Below are positions 34,587 to 46,260 of a stretch of 64,000 nucleotides of DNA, piece after piece (the stretch's first letter is position 1; every line of letters starts with the position of its first letter). The DNA is from Cryphonectria parasitica EP155 (lineage: Eukaryota; Ascomycota; Sordariomycetes; Diaporthales; Cryphonectriaceae): positions 186,001 to 250,000 of the forward strand of contig NW_024468909.1 of NCBI RefSeq assembly GCF_011745365.1, given 5' to 3'. The translations under genes were made by a program, and so were the position numbers. The notes below the pieces were generated by a model. It made no database searches. It was not told the DNA's origin and was given only the letters and a program-made list of their open reading frames with translations.

Positions 34587-36837
34587 TCATCGTGCCACCC
34601 AGTAGCCTCCATTTCCAAGAGCGCGATCACGCAACGCGGCACCGGAACTCCTGATACCGGCCCAGTGTAGTGGAACGCTGTTTGTTCTTTGCTGTATCTG
34701 CTTTCTCGCATCCGTATACTTCTCTGAGAAGCTCCTCGCACTCTGAGACGTCTTAACCCTTTCAATCGTCAACTCCGGTCCCCAGTTGCTTCTGCTGAGG
34801 CTGGACAGCGTAATCTGGATATCTCTTGCAGCGGATCTCTCTATCTCGTCTCTGCTTGCTCTCGTGTCTAGAGGCCGGATGAAGTCCATGATCATCACCT
34901 TGATCTTGGCAGAGAAGGACGTCGTTGTGAGTCCAGGATCGTGTGCCCAGTTCACAGTGACGGCATTCCTAGCTGCGACACTCGGCGGTGCGTGGGGAGA
35001 TGGGCTGACTTCAAGGACTACCTCGTGCCAATCCAATGAAATCCCTTTGTCCAAGTCGCGGTGCGGCAGGATGCTGGCCCATCCCATGTAGGAGGAGGAT
35101 CCTTTCAGGCGGAGAATGGTACTGTCTGGAACCCCTTGGAGGGCCGCAGCGGGAATTGACTTGGTTTCCTGCTCGGCACCCCAGGTCATTTTCCCCGTGA
35201 ACTGGATAGGGAACGGAGACTGGGGTCCAGAATCAGGACCGATGACATCCATGTCGACTTCAGCTCCCTCATCAAGCCGTTCCAGCACGTCGTCGTTCTT
35301 GTTGTCGTAGCCTGGTTCCCTGCTGTAGCTATACGGGTCGTCGTCGTCATCAACCACTTCAATCTTCTCCTGCAGACCTGATGCCTGGTAGGCAGTCGTT
35401 GCAGCCTCTCTCACGACAAAGTCCGGCTGTACTCTCTGGATCTGCTGTTGGACCGTGTTTGTCACCGGGGCCAAAAGACCAGCCACCTTTGCATTTCCCA
35501 CGATGGATCCTGCCATCACGCCTAGTTCCAGCGGGAGCGTCTTCAAGCTCGCCCCTCGGAAGACACTGGGATCTGTAGACGTGCTGGCGATACGAAAGAT
35601 GGGGCTCGAGCACAGGACCCGCCGCTTCGTGAACCGTTTGCGAGTGTCTGCATCATCCTCCTGACAGGACGCTGTCGTGCCACCGGCGCATAACACTAGT
35701 CGAAAATAGCCATCGCCAGCGACGACAGGGAGGCGAATGACATGCGTCTCCCTTGGCACATGGCCCGTCTTCTCGCGTGCGGCGGTCTTCATGAACTTGT
35801 CGATATCTCTCTGCCAACTTCTCCTCTCAGAGGCCCCGAGGTCTTCTGCTGCTACTTGTGTCGTTGGAGTGACATCCAGCCAGCTACCCGTCGCACCGAC
35901 CAGTCTCTTCAGCTTCATGCCGGTGTTCCCGGAAACCCCACGTTGCTGTAGCCAAATTGTTCGCGTAGCAGGAAGCAGCACGCTAGGCTGCGAGGATGAG
36001 AAGACCGTGATGACCACGCTGGTCGTGGGGCCTCGATAAAAAACCACGCTGGATGAATGGCGGAGGATAGTGTAGTGCTTCGTTGACTCATGTGGGCGTG
36101 GGATGAGGCCGCCGACAAAGAATCGGGTCTCATCGAATACATGTTTGAGTAAAGAGGGTTTATGTGTGCCGTCGACACTCTCATCTGGTGATGCTTTCTC
36201 AGCCGTGTTCGTGGTAGTAGAGCTTGGTAGTTCAAGGCCATCGTTTGTACTTGTATTCACGTCGCGTGCCTGCACTGGGGTATTGTCTTGGTGCATCATG
36301 TGTGACGAGTGACCTGCCGCACCGACCACGACTTCAAAACCCTTCTCGTTTGGAAAATCACCAGTACTAGTTGGAGGCAACTGTTTCTCTGGCGTGTGTA
36401 TTTTCGCGCTCTCGGCCACAACCACTGGTTTCCGCTTGATCTTGAATTCTGCGTGACCTTCCATGGCGTCATAAATCTGATAGTAAAGCAGATGAAATCC
36501 GGTCTCTGTCTGACCTAGAACCTCCTGTACAACTGACACACAATCGTAGGAAGACCTCCTGCTGGGACTTGAATCAGCAGGGCAAGTACAGCATTTGAAT
36601 CCGAGGATACATCACGAGGGGCCTCGAATTTGAGCAGAACATAGGAGTCGCGGCCAGCAGATGGCCAAAGTGTACGATAGGCCTCTTTCCTCTCGTATAT
36701 CTTCAAGTATATATTGCAAATTCGAGGTGGTTATTGCCCAAGTCGATGCGATGAAGCAGTCTGAAAGTCCCGGAGCCGCCGAGTCGCCACGTTCCGTTCC
36801 CAAGGTTGTATAACAGTACTGCTTAGATAGATAAGAG
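34587..36837 (-). CDS. Large conserved fungal protein (LipA/NB-ARC-annotated family), 5' end apparently frameshifted
   Basis: From 36539 to 34587 one frame of 650 codons is open and ends GNGGYWVAR. It contains blocks I associate with a conserved Pezizomycotina family often labelled LipA and NB-ARC domain protein, although no LipA or NB-ARC motif is evident. Examples are SLLKHVFDETRFFVGGLI, HESTKHYTILRHS, WLDVTPTTQVAAEDL, GDGYFRLVLC and SLKTLPLELG. Upstream, coding-like peptide continues in two other frames: GTFRLLHRIDLGNNHLEFAIYT (36770-36700), then KIYERKEAYRTLWPS to PAGGLPTIVCQLYRR (36703-36515), then LGQTETGFHLLYY in the main frame. Two one-base frame changes would join them. A GT-AG intron (donor after EAPRD, acceptor before EVLGQ) could bridge the second but would delete conserved-looking residues. 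The true first exon and ATG were not found. Function unknown. Confidence 0.6.
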
Positions 36838-37360
36838 TATACACCCTAACCCTGGATGCTTCATTTGGTTGCTTAACAATGTCTAGAAGGAGGTCAGCGC
36901 TCCTAGAGAACTACCGAAGCCCCTAAACTGTTGAGAATTGATCTCGTCATGTATCTTGTCATTGAGAACATATATATATACTAGCAAAAACCAATCATTA
37001 ATTCAAATGTAGGCATGTAGTAATTGAATAGTTGTGGATATTGGGTACACTCTGATGTTTCTGAAATGAGCCTTTGAACCAAGTAACAATGCATTCAGTA
37101 CCCCGGTCGACACAGCAGAACATGTACACCTTGATCCTGCCACTCGAAAGAGCAATGAAGGAAAACAGTTTGGCCAACAGAGACTTGAAAGTGCTAACCA
37201 TGGCTCAGGTACATCTATGAGAGCCCTCAAAATCGAGTATCGGCAATGAGGATATCAACATTGAACCCTCCCTGTCAGAATACCCCGCACGCAAGGCCCG
37301 GGAAATAAGTAGCATTTGAAGAAAAGGTTCGGGGTTCTTCACAGCAAGTGCCAGGAAACC
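36838..37360. other. Divergent intergenic region
   Basis: This stretch separates the minus-strand large gene from the plus-strand secreted protein gene. It should contain both promoters and possibly the missing 5' exon of the former. An AT dinucleotide run lies at about 36969-36980. An in-frame ATG at 37316 exists for the downstream gene. Confidence 0.5.
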
Positions 37361-39112
37361 ATGTTTATCACGTCACACTTCCGTCCGCTCGTCACTGGCA
37401 ACCCCCTCCTCGTCCTCCTCGTCCTCCTCCTCATCGGCAGAACTTCCTCGCAGCCGGACGTGAATATGTCGTCCCGCCAGTCCCGCTCCTCTTTTCTTGC
37501 GGGCTTTGATCGCATCGTCTCCAACGTGTCCTCGGCTGCGCAGTCGTCAAAACGGGACCAGCCTGTCGAAGCATCGCCATCATCTGACGACTATGCTTCG
37601 CGATACTTTGCAATCCATGTGGTGGACGAGGAGACGAATCGGGGCATCCCCCTCGTCTACCTGCGAACGACATATAAGATGGTCTACATGACGGACAGCG
37701 CCGGCTATGTCGCCTTCTACGAACCTGGCCTGATGACGGGCGAACCGCTCTGGGTTACTTTCAGCAGCTACGGCTTCGAATCGCCGACTGGGTTTCTGGG
37801 GATCGCTGGCACGCAGATTCATCCAAAGCCAGGCGGCTCAGTCGAGATCAGGCTCAAGAGGACACAGGTTGCCTCGAGGCTCTACCGGATGACAGGGTAC
37901 GGCATCTACCGCGACAGCGTTCTGCTGGGCAAGCCCACGCCAATTGAGAATCCCGTCATCAACGCCAAGGTTGCCGGGAGCGACACTGTGCAGTGTGCCA
38001 GATTTCAGGGGAAATTGCTGTGGATGTGGCAGGATACGGACCAAATGTCGTTTCAGTTGGGAAACTTTTCGATGACGGGTGCCACCACAGACTTGCCAGA
38101 GAGGATCGATCCGGAGAGGGGGCTCAGTTTTGACTACTACACGGAGGACAGCAAGCCAGAGAGCTTTGTCCGAGCGATGGTCAAGATAAAAATCCAAAAG
38201 GAGGGCAGCTTCCCTATTTGGGTCGACGGCCTCACAGTTGTGCTGGACGAGGCCGGCAGAGAACGTCTTGTCGCCAGATACCATGCCGCGGGCCACAGCA
38301 TGGAGTGCATTGAGGAGGGTCTCGTGCTGTGGGATGAACAGAAACAAGTCTTTGAGAGGCTGAAAAAGTTCGACAAGTGCAACAATCCCCTAGCACCAAG
38401 CGGCCACACGATATATGTCCGCGAAAACGGGATCCGGTACGCGTTCTACGGGAAAAATGTGCGAGTGAGGGCCGACTTAGCCAGCGCAAGCGACCCGTCA
38501 CAGTACGAGGCCTTCACGTGTCTCACGCCTAATGGCCAGCGAGCAAATCGTGGACGGGACGGAGCGCCCATCTGGAGCTGGGTCAAGGGAGGGCGACCAG
38601 TCAACTTTGAAACTGCAGACGGCCTTGTCAACGCAGGCATCATCCGCCGGGAGGAGTCACCATACCGCCTGAGAGATGTGGAGACAGGCCAGCCTCTCCT
38701 CCCAGCACAAGTTGGCATTGCATGGAATCCCTATCTAAAGCTCTGGGTGAACATCATCCAGCAGAAATTCGGTGACACCACTGCTGGCGAGATCTGGTTT
38801 TCGACAGCAAAGTCCCCCGTGGGTCCATGGGAACAGTCTCGAAAGGTCGCCACTCATCACATGGCTCGTGACATGTACAGCAATAATCACAACGATCTGT
38901 ACAATCCGGTCCAGCACTATGAACTCATGAGGGCGGGAGGGAGGTTCATCTATTTTTCTGGCACGCTGGTGAATACATTTTCTGGGAATCCATGGTGGAC
39001 CCCTTACTACAATTACAACAACATTATGTATCGTTTGGACCTGAAGGACACGAGACTCGGACTGCCTCAGCCACCAAGAGGGCTCTGGCAGACAGATCCG
39101 GATGACTATTAG
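37361..39112 (+). CDS. Secreted protein of unknown function with carboxypeptidase-regulatory-like N-terminal domain
   Basis: A single frame of 583 residues starts at the ATG at 37361. The alternative ATG at 37316 would put 15 residues ahead of the signal peptide (GNPLLVLLVLLLIGRTSSQ). Residues about 75-170 read YFAIHVVDEETNRGIPLVYL, YMTDSAGYVAFYEPGL and GGSVEIRLKR. This is the pattern of a beta-sandwich carboxypeptidase-regulatory/transthyretin-like domain. The larger C-terminal part has repeated aromatic blade-like segments: PIWSWVKGGRP, VGIAWNPYLKLWVNIIQQ, EIWFSTAKSPVGPWEQ, SNNHNDLYNPVQHYE and FIYFSGTLVNTFSGNPWW. They resemble five-bladed propeller glycosidases in layout. I cannot assign an enzyme family or a catalytic residue. 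Localisation to the secretory pathway is the firm part. Confidence 0.75.
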   Translation: MFITSHFRPLVTGNPLLVLLVLLLIGRTSSQPDVNMSSRQSRSSFLAGFDRIVSNVSSAAQSSKRDQPVEASPSSDDYASRYFAIHVVDEETNRGIPLVYLRTTYKMVYMTDSAGYVAFYEPGLMTGEPLWVTFSSYGFESPTGFLGIAGTQIHPKPGGSVEIRLKRTQVASRLYRMTGYGIYRDSVLLGKPTPIENPVINAKVAGSDTVQCARFQGKLLWMWQDTDQMSFQLGNFSMTGATTDLPERIDPERGLSFDYYTEDSKPESFVRAMVKIKIQKEGSFPIWVDGLTVVLDEAGRERLVARYHAAGHSMECIEEGLVLWDEQKQVFERLKKFDKCNNPLAPSGHTIYVRENGIRYAFYGKNVRVRADLASASDPSQYEAFTCLTPNGQRANRGRDGAPIWSWVKGGRPVNFETADGLVNAGIIRREESPYRLRDVETGQPLLPAQVGIAWNPYLKLWVNIIQQKFGDTTAGEIWFSTAKSPVGPWEQSRKVATHHMARDMYSNNHNDLYNPVQHYELMRAGGRFIYFSGTLVNTFSGNPWWTPYYNYNNIMYRLDLKDTRLGLPQPPRGLWQTDPDDY

Positions 39113-39514
39113 AACATAGTGAAGTTGTCTGGCGGAGCTCATCGGCGGTTCAGCTGACACCTAGGGTTCAAAATTACAGAGATTAATTCTAATCTGATTA
39201 ATCATATGAAAGTGACTGCTCAGAGTAAGGACACATGTTTTCTGGACATGAAACTGACCATATTCATGACACTTCCAAATTGCAGAGACTTGGTTGAATT
39301 CTATCGGAAGGTTGAATACGTGCAGCCTATGATTGAATCGAAGGGGAAAATCCTTTCCCAAGAGACTAATGATTATACAAAGTGGACTCAGAACATATAG
39401 GTAGCACAACATTATATTCTTTTTAAAGCCAGCGCCAGGAAAACATATTTCCTCTCTGCAAGCAGCTAAATTGTCCCGAGTACTGCCATCAAAAGCCATT
39501 CCACATCCAAACTC
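39113..39514. other. Convergent intergenic region
   Basis: About 400 AT-rich bases lie between the stops of the secreted protein gene and the efflux pump gene. Nothing else is visible. Confidence 0.55.
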
Positions 39515-41440
39515 TCACATGTGCACAGCAACATGATCATCCATGTACGCGCCGATATCGCCCAAGAACAACGAGCAGACGATCGAGATGCAGCCAAAAG
39601 CAATACTAGCCAAATAGACATATCTGTACGATGCAGCATACGCCACTTGGCCAGCGTAGATGACTTCGTTATACAAGGTCGTATTGCCCGCGATCCCTGG
39701 GATCAACGCAATCTCGGCTGGTAAGGCTGCACCCGTCAGCTCAATGACCTCGGTGATGACGGCCGTCGAGGTGATGCCGGCCTGGAACAGGGTTCCACCA
39801 ATGTACTCGGTCGCGTAGGGCACAAATTTGTTGATGAAGATGTTGTAGTAGATGGAATAGCCGATGCTGCCGCCAATGACGCGGATACTGAGCGTCAGAG
39901 CAGCCACGGTCGCAATCAGGTCGTCGGGGCAGACGATCATGGTGATGATGCTGGCGGGGACGACGATGCCGCCGATACCCAGCCCGGCCAGAACAAGAAT
40001 GCCCCACAGCTGGTACATGTTATCGACGCGGCCGATGGCCATGGCACCGCAGCCAGCCGTCATGCAGACCGAGGAGACGATCATGATGGTCCTGTTGGCT
40101 CCCTTGAAGATGGACAAGAGGAAGAGACCGATGACCGCGCCCGTCATCAACGACAGGCCAATGGGGATGGCGCGGATTCCGACCTGCACAGGGTCGTGTC
40201 CGTACACGTTGAATGCCTGGGTCGGCCAGAACGCAATCAGGCTGATGAAGTTGGCGCCAGAGATGCAGGTAATGATCAGGGTGAGGACCAGGACCCTTGG
40301 GTTCTCGTTGATTCGCTTCGGGAACATGGGGTTCTTGGCGAACCAGCCCTCCCAGATAATGAACATGATCACGAGGACAGCGCCCAGCAGGAGAGGAACA
40401 AGGACGTGAGGAGACGTCCACGGGTACGTGTATCCACCCCATTGCATTCCAGCCACTATAAGTGAAAAGTAGTAGTGTGCGTCAGCTTACATGTTCATGT
40501 ATCATTGTACTTGTTCTCATCTGCATGATTGTGGCAGGTCATAGACTTACTAAACAGGATCAAACCAGAGACGCTGAGGAAGCCACCAACAAAATCGATC
40601 TGGCCCAGAATTTCACGCCGACTGAGGCCGTTGGGGTTGGTTCGGGGTGGCGGGAAATAGAACAACGCAGTCATCACCAGGCCCACCAAGTTCCAGAGGG
40701 CGCACAGCAGGCCGACGTATCGCCATGATGAGTAGGCGGCAATGAGTTGCGCGTAAAGCGCCGACAGACAGAACGGTGTGATGGTGAAGACGAGGACGCC
40801 GACGTATTTTCCTCTCTTGGACACGGGCGCCATTTCCGAGGCGGCGGCCAGGGCAGTAAGCTCGTTGATACCCGCACCGATGCCTGCAAGCACCTGTCCA
40901 CCAATGACAATATTCATGGTCTTTGCAGTCGAACAGACGATCATACCGACAAGGATGAATGTTGCACCCGAGAGGGCAATGTAGCGGCGGCCGAAGAGGT
41001 CGGAGAGTGACCCTACGAATGGGCAGACAGCAGCGAGGGCGAGTATATTGGCAAGTGTGATCCAAGTCCATCGATCAGCGCCGCCAATATCGGCATAGAT
41101 GTAAGGCGGGATGGCCCCAAAGAGGTAGATTGGTATTTGAGATCCTGTCCAGAGGAACGAGAGCGCGACAAAGGCCAGCAGAGCCCGTGTGCTTAACTAA
41201 TTGGATTGCGCAAATAACAAGTTAGTAAGAGATTCTTTCTTCGCGCCTAGGTCAATGATAGAGGGAAGAATGAGTACTTGCCTTGGTCTCTGGCTGGGAC
41301 TCCTCGCTGCTGGGAGAGGGCACAACTCTCTCGATATTCTCATGGACCGGCTTCTCGCTGGAAGCTCTCTTTTCGATATCGGAGCCATGGAGTGAAGATT
41401 CCCGGACGCCATCCGGACTCGAGTGCTGGATAGAAGACAT
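39515..41440 (-). CDS. MFS efflux transporter, Tri12-like (DHA2 type)
   Basis: Three exons (41440-41282, 41196-40551, 40455-39515) give 581 residues. Exon 1 is a polar cytosolic tail rich in Ser and Glu (MSSIQHSSPDGVRE). Intron 1 has a GC donor (AAG/GCAAGT) and an AATTAG acceptor. Helix 1 begins STRALLAFVALSFLW. MFS motif A is PFVGSLSDLFGRRYI and motif C-like sequence is GGQVLAGIGAGINELTALAAASE. WRYVGLLCALWNLVGLVMT and GQIDFVGGFLSVSGLILF follow, then a second half with GMQWGGYTYPW, FWPTQAFNVYG and NKFVPYATEYIGGTLFQAG. Fourteen predicted helices and these signatures fit the fungal Tri12/siderophore-related drug:H+ antiporters that export toxins or take up siderophores. No biosynthetic cluster adjoins it, so its cargo is unknown. 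Confidence 0.88.
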
Positions 41441-44250
41441 GTTGACAAGAGGAAGGGAAAGGGGACGACCTGGTCCGAGGTCAGGAGATGGGGAGGGAGA
41501 GAAGGCAATGCAGTATCATGGCAGTTCTGGTCTGGGTCCTCGTCTACGAAGTGGCGGACGGGCACCCCTTTTGAAGAAGAAACGAGTTTATCAATGGAGC
41601 CATAATCTGGGGAAGCCCACACGGGCATCTGTCCCCCACAACCATCACATGGGGGAGGCGGGGTTCGACCCGATCTGCACAAGCTTCATTCATTAGGATC
41701 TTGATTGTAACCTCGGCGGAAAGAGGCCAGGAAGTCGAGGATACTATGGCACTATGGTATGCAATTCTCTCTTCGCCTCGTCTAGCTCCGGGCGCTTAGT
41801 GATGGCCGCCGGTCCGCCACGACAGAAAGGAATGTGTCATGGCTGAGAATGGAAAGTCGAATCCATGGAGGAGGCCAATAGTAAAGGTTGGTACGCTTGT
41901 TTTGGGGCCCAGGGAGGCGGGCAAGCATCGGGATAGGAGACCGAAAAGGTATCTGGTCCGTAGTCCAGGGTACGGAGTGAGTTTCAGTCACTATTGTGTA
42001 GCACTATGTACTATCATAGTGTGTATTAGAGAGAACTGCCAACACACGAACGCTTGTTCGTGTAAGATGGCTGACGACTAGGATTCCCCAGACCCCGCAG
42101 TTAAGTCCCACAAAGGAGTGGGTTCTGGGCTGGGTTAGGCAATTTTATGAGACCTCACTCAGGGTTCCCCGCACAACATCTGGACCTCGGAGCAGAGACG
42201 TATGTAATGTCCTGGGCTAATTGGTTGTCCTGGAGAGATTTGGTAGCTTCTTTTCTTCTTCTTCAGCTTTGGAAAACCTAGAAATGTGTCTTATATAAGA
42301 ACTGACGGTTTTCTTCTTTAGCCGCGCCTCACTCGCTATTATTTCCCGTTCCAGAAGAATTATGGCTGCCCCCTTAATGATTAGACTGGATGGATGGACC
42401 ATGAGGGTTGTGTCGAATGCGCCTCTCTTCTCTCGATTAGTGAGTAAGGAAGAAGGTAGATGGCATATACCACAGTGGAGCTTGTCGCGGCACAGCCTGG
42501 CAATGAGGGAGGATCGCTGCCTTTGCGGTGTCACTATGATCCGGCTAGTGATCAGTGTTAGGCCTTGCTCAAATCACAAAGTAGGTTAACATCGGCCGGT
42601 TAGCCTTGCGTGTCCGTCCGACTTAATGAAGAATGTGGAGAGGTATCGCTAGATGAAACAAGCGACGCTCAAGGGGACGACGAGCCTTCTATTGAACTTG
42701 ATATAAAATAAATTCGGGTCGTATGCCAACAGCATCAAGCGTCTTGAAGCCACCATCAGTCTCTAACGCGTCACGGTCATTGTCGGCATTCCGCACTGGG
42801 TCGTGTTCACTGTCCGCTAAAAGAAAGATATAGAATTTAAAGATAAAAATAAAGAGCTTCTCAGCAAGTCAAGTAGAGGGACCGGGGTATAAACGCCAAT
42901 TTAGCTCCCATCTGGGCAACCAGTAAGCCGTCAGTCGATGACCAAGGCTGGCTTCCACGCTTTTGACGAGCACATGATCATGGTGTGTGGCTGTTAATTT
43001 AGCATCACCATCCATAGTGTCCTGACTTATTTCCTATATACCTCGGCAACTCTTGTAGCCTTTCGAGATGGTAGAAGGAAGATCTGCTTCATCAGGTGCG
43101 CTCAGGAACAAGCTCAGCGAAGGCTGGTTTCACCAACGTGATAGACTAGATCTAGCTTTCCTCCCCACGGGCACAGGGCCAAGTGAATCAATCAATCGTA
43201 CAAATTTGCAAGATCCGGTCCACCCCGCAGCCAGTAGTAGAGAGCCTGATGCCAGAATCTCCGTTCAGGGAGGCCAGCCGTAGCAAGCTTTATCAACACT
43301 GCCCTCGAAAGTCATTAGTGTTAACGTGCCACATTTCAATTTACTAATATCTACAGATGGGGCTTTGTGATGACCCCCTTGGCCTCTGCAGATAAGATAG
43401 GAATCACCAGGCTGAAGAAGGTTACATGATTCATCCACAATGCGAGGCATCCCGACAATCTTCTGAGATGGATGCTGTTCTGGCCGAGTTCTCGGGCTAA
43501 GAGCTGCTGGCGCAGTCAATGGAGATCGGGATGAAGAGCAATCACATTGGCAGCAGTAGCACCATTTCGAACGTCTGTTATGCATTTTTGTGTTCACGTT
43601 GCTGTGGCGCTGCTTCCTTCATCTCGATTTCTATGATCCTTTGCTGGTCGGCCACACTGCAATTATCGGGCAGCTGAGCAAGTTGTTCGTACTCAAGACG
43701 AAGATCCTTGTGTTTATTATACTTTACGATCAGGAAATGCAGCCAGCTTTCCCGATTTGTGGGGCACTCTTCTTCTTTTTCTTGTGTGCCTGGATGATGG
43801 CCTGCTTATGAAGTTTTAACGTCAGCCAATGATTCCATCGCTATTGACAAAGCTCCATTTTTTCGATTGGAGGGCATTGATACTCAATTCATTATCTGAC
43901 CGGCGTTGCCAGCTGTCTTACACAGCCCCTATCGACTGACATAGACACGTTTCTTGTTCTGCGATCTGACTGAGTGCAGCTACTGTACGTCTGCCTTGAT
44001 TCGTGAAAACGGGAACCAGGTCTGATTGGGCCCGGACAGTGGTTGAAAAACGTGTGGCCTCAGTCGACTGAGGCTTAGCACTTGATTTCACCCTCCCCTA
44101 ACCTGTATCTTTTTGCGCCGCCCTTCTCCTCTTACTCTCCCTGTCTGTCTCCTCTCGTGCCCCTCTTCTACATCTTTATCAGTAAAGCTCTCCTCACGTA
44201 CGGAACTACACTCAAAGGCTGGCTATAACCGAATCAGATCCACATTGAAC
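41441..44250. other. Long stretch without a recognisable gene (2.8 kb)
   Basis: Short frames only. The segment 41441-41700 should carry the promoter of the efflux pump. The segment 43900-44250 should carry that of the HET gene, whose frame is open upstream to 44113. No transposon end or RNA gene could be supported. Confidence 0.55.
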
Positions 44251-46260
44251 ATGGAAGAAAACCACGACGTCCTCGCTACCCCTGAATTGTACAAACATGA
44301 TGTCCTGCCTGATTCGACCGAATACATCAGGCTTCTCAGGGTCACCCCGCTCTCATCCCATCAAGATATCGGTTCAGAGGAATTCGAACTGGTAACTTGG
44401 CCCCTGAGAAAAGGCGACCGGCGACCCTACAATGCAAGCGGTTGCCAAACCTACAACGCCATATCCTATGCATGGGGGAAAAGGTCTGAACTGACCAAAA
44501 TTTCGGTCGACAACAAGACAATGGAGGTCACACAAAACTGCAAGGACGCACTGGAACAGGCGGTGCGCTTCAATAGAGATGCCTGGTACTGGATCGACTC
44601 CGTATGCATAGATCAGAACAATCTCGGCGAAAAGGGGCATCAGGTGACGAGGATGCATCAGATCTACCGCAATGCGCAGTACGTACTCGCGTGTGTTGGA
44701 CAGCATGCCGATGACAGCGAAAATCTTTTTCGGTTCATACAAGATAATCAAGATGCTCTACCTTGTTTCAGATTCCTGAAACATGACAACCCAACAGAAT
44801 GGCCTCTCTTGATTTGGCGAGAGGTACCTACCAATTCCGAAACGCCAACAACCTTGCACGATCAGCTCGCAAAATTTGTGGAACGGCCGTATTTCTACCG
44901 GCTTTGGGTCTATCAGGAACTATACCTCGGGAAGCAAGTTCAAGTTTGCTGCGGGGACCTTTGGGCCTCTGCCTCGTCGTTGGAAGAACTGGTCTTGCTA
45001 CACAAAATCATGCCTCAGGCGCTGTTTGCTGAAAAATGGAGCCAAGGGAAGGAACATCATCGAAGGCTATGGCAAAGCGTATCAAACAAAGTAATAGAAG
45101 AATGGCGAGCAAAAGAATCCATGCTTTACGGCGCACCGGTGCCTGAGTTTGTGTTGAACCTCCTCCCGGAACCGGTGACAAGCATTCCCCAAAGACTGCG
45201 GATGGAGATAGTCGACAGGCCCTTGCCAGGGACATGTTCTCTTTTGGAAACCGCCGCATCTTCTGGAAAGGAACTCAAAAACTTACGAGAACAACTCCAA
45301 TTTGTTCACCAGACACAATTGAAGTGTCAGCACGCGAGAGACAAATGCTTCGGGATCTTGGCTATAGTCGATTGGGGGGATCATGACCCACTCATGCCCG
45401 ACTATGAAAAGGATGATTTCGAACTAGTTGTCGAAGTCACGGAGTTGATCAACAGGATGGACGATGTTATTGAAGGGGACTGGTTGAGGACGGCTCGGGA
45501 AGTTGGGGAGTGGCTGGAACTATTCGCCCCAGACCACGCAAGTCAAGCATCAACTCTGTTCCCCAAATTCACAGAAAAGATTGAACAGCGTCGAAGGCTG
45601 GGCACAGCGAGTCTCGACTGTCGGATGATTCAAGGGGGCAATCACCTCAGTGCCAATACTTTTCGTGGCTTTCGGCTCAAGAAAAGCACCAATCATTCAG
45701 GATGGTATCTCGACAATTGTTGGTCGGCTGATGTAACGGAATCGTCAAATTTTCCTTGGGATACTTGGAAATATCATGCTTACCCAAACAGGTACGAAGT
45801 GTTAATACCCAGAGCAGCACAGGATGGAGATTGGTGCATTTTTATTCCCAGCTCGGATCCATTGCCCGGATATGTGTTGGTACTCAGAGAGATGGCCGAG
45901 GGTCAATCATCCAGTACTAACAAGTTTGAAATTGTAGGCCAAGGGTTGTCGGGAGAAAAAAGCTCAGTGCTATTTGAGGATTTCCACGCACAGGTCGGGG
46001 TCTGTCTTGCTACAAAGGACATTGTCATTCTAGCAGGAGTTGTTGAACTGTATAAGTGGGCCAGTGGATCGTTCAGTTTGCGAAATGATCGAGCCATATA
46101 TAAGGCGAGAGCTGAGCTACTCGATATATGGAGACGAAACTGCACGGGGCGCCCAGAGCCTGGACTTGCGCGAAGGAAAGTGTCAGGAATGAAACAATGG
46201 CAGACGAAAGAATTAGCTGAATTAGCAGAGCGATACAAGCGCAGGCGACAACAAGCATGA
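44251..46260 (+). CDS. HET-domain (heterokaryon incompatibility) protein
   Basis: A single frame of 669 residues starts at MEENHDVLATPELY. The frame is open to an ATG at 44113, but the 46 added residues look like leader. The HET domain occupies about residues 25-200: YIRLLRVTPLSSHQDIGSEEFEL, YNAISYAWGKRSELTKISVDNK, NCKDALEQAVRFNRDAWYWIDSVCIDQNN and RMHQIYRNAQYVLACVG. These three blocks (A-Y-x-W-G, W-I-D-x-x-C-I-D-Q, M-x-x-I-Y-x-x-A) define the family. Later WVYQELYLGKQVQVCCGD matches the usual post-HET segment. HET proteins trigger cell death after fusion of incompatible strains, but most family members are untested. The C-terminus is basic (YKRRRQQA). No introns are needed, as is common for this family. 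Confidence 0.92.
   Translation: MEENHDVLATPELYKHDVLPDSTEYIRLLRVTPLSSHQDIGSEEFELVTWPLRKGDRRPYNASGCQTYNAISYAWGKRSELTKISVDNKTMEVTQNCKDALEQAVRFNRDAWYWIDSVCIDQNNLGEKGHQVTRMHQIYRNAQYVLACVGQHADDSENLFRFIQDNQDALPCFRFLKHDNPTEWPLLIWREVPTNSETPTTLHDQLAKFVERPYFYRLWVYQELYLGKQVQVCCGDLWASASSLEELVLLHKIMPQALFAEKWSQGKEHHRRLWQSVSNKVIEEWRAKESMLYGAPVPEFVLNLLPEPVTSIPQRLRMEIVDRPLPGTCSLLETAASSGKELKNLREQLQFVHQTQLKCQHARDKCFGILAIVDWGDHDPLMPDYEKDDFELVVEVTELINRMDDVIEGDWLRTAREVGEWLELFAPDHASQASTLFPKFTEKIEQRRRLGTASLDCRMIQGGNHLSANTFRGFRLKKSTNHSGWYLDNCWSADVTESSNFPWDTWKYHAYPNRYEVLIPRAAQDGDWCIFIPSSDPLPGYVLVLREMAEGQSSSTNKFEIVGQGLSGEKSSVLFEDFHAQVGVCLATKDIVILAGVVELYKWASGSFSLRNDRAIYKARAELLDIWRRNCTGRPEPGLARRKVSGMKQWQTKELAELAERYKRRRQQA

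Noticed and set aside
41655..41680. GGTTCGACCC, a B-box-like sequence suggesting a tRNA gene
   Set aside because: The T-arm does not pair well on both sides, and no A box or acceptor stem was found at the right distance.
42000..42180. Faint resemblance to a 5S rRNA relic (CATAGTGTGT, GCAGTTAAGTCCCACA, GGGCTGGGTTAGG)
   Set aside because: Only scattered short matches, no internal promoter spacing and no foldable helices I could verify by eye; an alignment to 5S rRNA would decide.
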